A DNA stretch of 15,565 bases from SIG575 sp045534165 (GTDB lineage: Bacteria; Bacillota; Clostridia; Oscillospirales; Acutalibacteraceae): positions 1 through 15,565 of the forward strand of contig JAZSJD010000083.1 in assembly GCA_045534165.1 (NCBI GenBank). Reading direction: 5' to 3'. A program made the translations under genes and the position numbers. Below the pieces are notes generated by a model. It made no database searches and had not been told where the DNA came from. It saw only the letters and a program-made list of their open reading frames with translations. Position 1 is the first letter of the stretch, and every line of letters starts with the position of its first letter. Of the stretch, positions 15,001-15,565 are shown piece by piece.

Positions 15001-15565
15001 GCAGTAGAAGCACTTAAACTCCTTCCCGCTGACTACTCAAAGGTTGAAGAAGCAATTGAAAATGCAAGATATGCTTACCAGAACGGTGCATATCCTTATA
15101 CACAGGAATCAATCGATAAAGTTGAAGAAGCAATCGCTGCAGTTGATTGGGAACTCGACGTTCAGCACCAGGCAGAAGTAAACGAATTTATCGTAGTAAT
15201 CAATCAGGCTGTTTTAGGTCTTAAATACATCAGAGCTGACTATGCAAAGCTTGACGCAGCAAAGGCAGAATATGATGCACTTCAGAGAGACCTTTATGCT
15301 TCAATGGCAACAATCGATGCTTATGTTGCAGCACTCGATATGAACAAAACTATCGACAAACAGGCTGAAGTTGATGCAGCAGCAGCAGAACTTCTCGCAT
15401 TGATTAAAGGACTTGAATATGCACCTGCTGATTACAAAGCAGTTAACGCTGCTATTTCACAGTTCAGCCAGATGCCTATCGAACATTATGATGAAGACCA
15501 GCACAAAGCTGTTCAGGAACTCATCGATAATATCAACTGGGATATCAAGAAAAACAATCAGGCTG
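12019..15565 (+). CDS. Very large secreted FIVAR-repeat protein (3' end beyond the window)
   Basis: The frame is open for 1182 codons to the window end with no stop. Residues 1-30 are a signal peptide: MKKK, a Leu/Val/Met core, then TASA before Gly31, a signal peptidase I site. Residues about 33-170 and 190-277 are beta-rich, 278-374 helical, and about 378-430 beta-rich again. From about 455 the protein is helical repeats: a good FIVAR unit at 456-513 (YTNTTWAAYETAVNNAKALA), two looser units to 671, then eight ADYxxV-type units from 672. It is probably an exported adhesin-like or wall-associated stalk protein; the anchor (LPxTG, SLH or dockerin) would lie beyond the edge. The ATG at 12019 has GGAG 6 bases upstream. 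Codon use is strongly biased to GCA, ACA and CTT. No catalytic domain is recognised. Confidence 0.88.
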   Translation, partial: MKKKLLSLLLVVVVMMTSVSMGFGAITASAGAVGGGVEGINAFSLTGGSVTGTSFNTTINIKSKNPSYQIKVNSISAVIRFYQDENSNLSTVTVSYTAGTVVGTGGQNFNVTGTIGAGLAGLIRYECNYDLLDANGNVMYAGMTGYGYGIASANGQQTGALGTSSGEPSRPGDRYYFNKFDQINSLYVQTPSITLSSHQETSMNAILGASSANINITLSGTYPNTITVRNLHWESVEMYGTGNVDTTWFEMTSIPNGYYNFTINHNGSAWKNVEMYYRADAQKNAALNKFNEYHAEGREKSYYTADSFNYYLQILEFTALVGMAIPGPNYAYNRACTYADLAAAGQMLEDAKNALVPVAADYTAMNQAYNDFTAIKDNTVTVRTYDGGTSLGSTTIRLYVQSSTDAVVSYRNSCNMGLYRYDQPTVDGYTSTIRSMTANLTYSDAVYTYLDMAVNELSTLQKSNYTNTTWAAYETAVNNAKALARNLKANSQNDINTALNNIVSAKINLKYVQANTIALQEQLQNAEDTYTEYDNGKLLTTMEGFDEAWTAFEAAYKEANAVKNYTIDKQADVDEATNKLAETNAILSNYRLLDTKPLQEVLSKTPEYDQSKYVADSYNTWTALRVEGYTFLAKAQANYTGTDRKTHADLDEMNRLINLIQASFDGLEKVKADFTALNAVVAQIPEEEVLALYKPEIVEAIKAVVATIDYGTTFDKQGEVDEITDNLESALALLTSENYRDADYSGVEDAIADAGKLNRNEYTNFSIVDDAINAVDWTKKIVDQANVDAMEKAIRDAIKNLQYILADYSEVEKAIAEAEAIEGKDNYANYYRVQEAIDAVDWNVRLDNQKIVDGYAAAIREAISSLKLAEADYSGVTAAIADAEALNPLSDFNKDFVDRLDLAISNVVAGYTKDRQAEVDAMEAEIRAVLATAEENLLPADYTRVNDAIAFAESHNEAEYSNYQIVKDAINAVNWDLNCRQTTEMQAQIDAIYAAVEALKLLPADYSKVEEAIENARYAYQNGAYPYTQESIDKVEEAIAAVDWELDVQHQAEVNEFIVVINQAVLGLKYIRADYAKLDAAKAEYDALQRDLYASMATIDAYVAALDMNKTIDKQAEVDAAAAELLALIKGLEYAPADYKAVNAAISQFSQMPIEHYDEDQHKAVQELIDNINWDIKKNNQA
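14032..15565 (+). repeat. Tandem 64-70-residue coding repeats (FIVAR-related), eight seen
   Basis: Units begin at the codon for Ala in AD(Y/F): bases 14032, 14242, 14434, 14629, 14836, 15028, 15235 and 15427, giving lengths of 70, 64, 65, 69, 64, 69 and 64 residues, the eighth cut by the window edge. The shared pattern is ADYxxVxxAIAxA, then Tyr-rich linker, AIxAVDW, and QAEVDxMxxxI to a Leu-rich end. DNA copies are diverged, with short identical blocks such as GCTGACTACTCA, so the array is old rather than freshly expanded. Confidence 0.85.

Noticed and set aside
14032..15565. Periodic direct repeats read as a CRISPR array
   Set aside because: The repeats are about 190-210 bases, diverged at DNA level and all in one open reading frame, with no short identical repeats or spacers.

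Overview
The window looks like a chromosomal segment from a low-GC, Gram-positive anaerobe of the class Clostridia, probably a gut Oscillospiraceae/Ruminococcaceae relative. This is inferred from AT-rich DNA, AGGAGG-type ribosome binding sites, sigma-A-like promoters, the lon-engB gene order known from Firmicutes, a cytoplasmic GH92 glycosidase and a very large FIVAR-repeat secreted protein. No rRNA, tRNA, CRISPR, insertion sequence, phage gene or plasmid gene was seen. The species cannot be named from sequence alone.

Layout from left to right. (1) Positions 1-114 are the last 37 codons of a gene entering from the left, probably a secreted or surface protein, closed by a bidirectional terminator. 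(2) A minus-strand EamA/DMT transporter (174-1070) has its own consensus promoter. (3) A plus-strand operon, lon-engB-lysA (1277-5588), runs from one strong promoter to a clear terminator. It covers ATP-dependent proteolysis, 50S ribosome assembly and the last step of lysine synthesis; lon and engB overlap by 8 bases. (4) A minus-strand cysteine synthase-family gene (5630-6556) and a plus-strand RlmA-type 23S rRNA methyltransferase (6671-7489) are divergent, with back-to-back promoters in 114 bases. (5) A GH92 alpha-mannosidase without signal peptide (7558-9627) ends at a terminator shared with (6), a convergent gene (9687-11705) for a translational GTPase of the TetM-like ribosomal protection family. 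(7) After a 313-base intergenic region with two divergent promoters and an orphan hairpin, a very large secreted protein starts at 12019 and is still open at the right edge (1182 codons seen). It has a signal peptide, beta-rich N-terminal regions and a long series of FIVAR-like helical repeats.

Most genes are housekeeping or single-gene transcription units. The two stretches most worth attention are the TetM-like GTPase, whose domain IV loop differs from the loop that contacts the drug site in true TetM, and the repeat protein, whose roughly 64-70-residue units show a higher-order period of three. I do not see a multi-gene undescribed system in this window.
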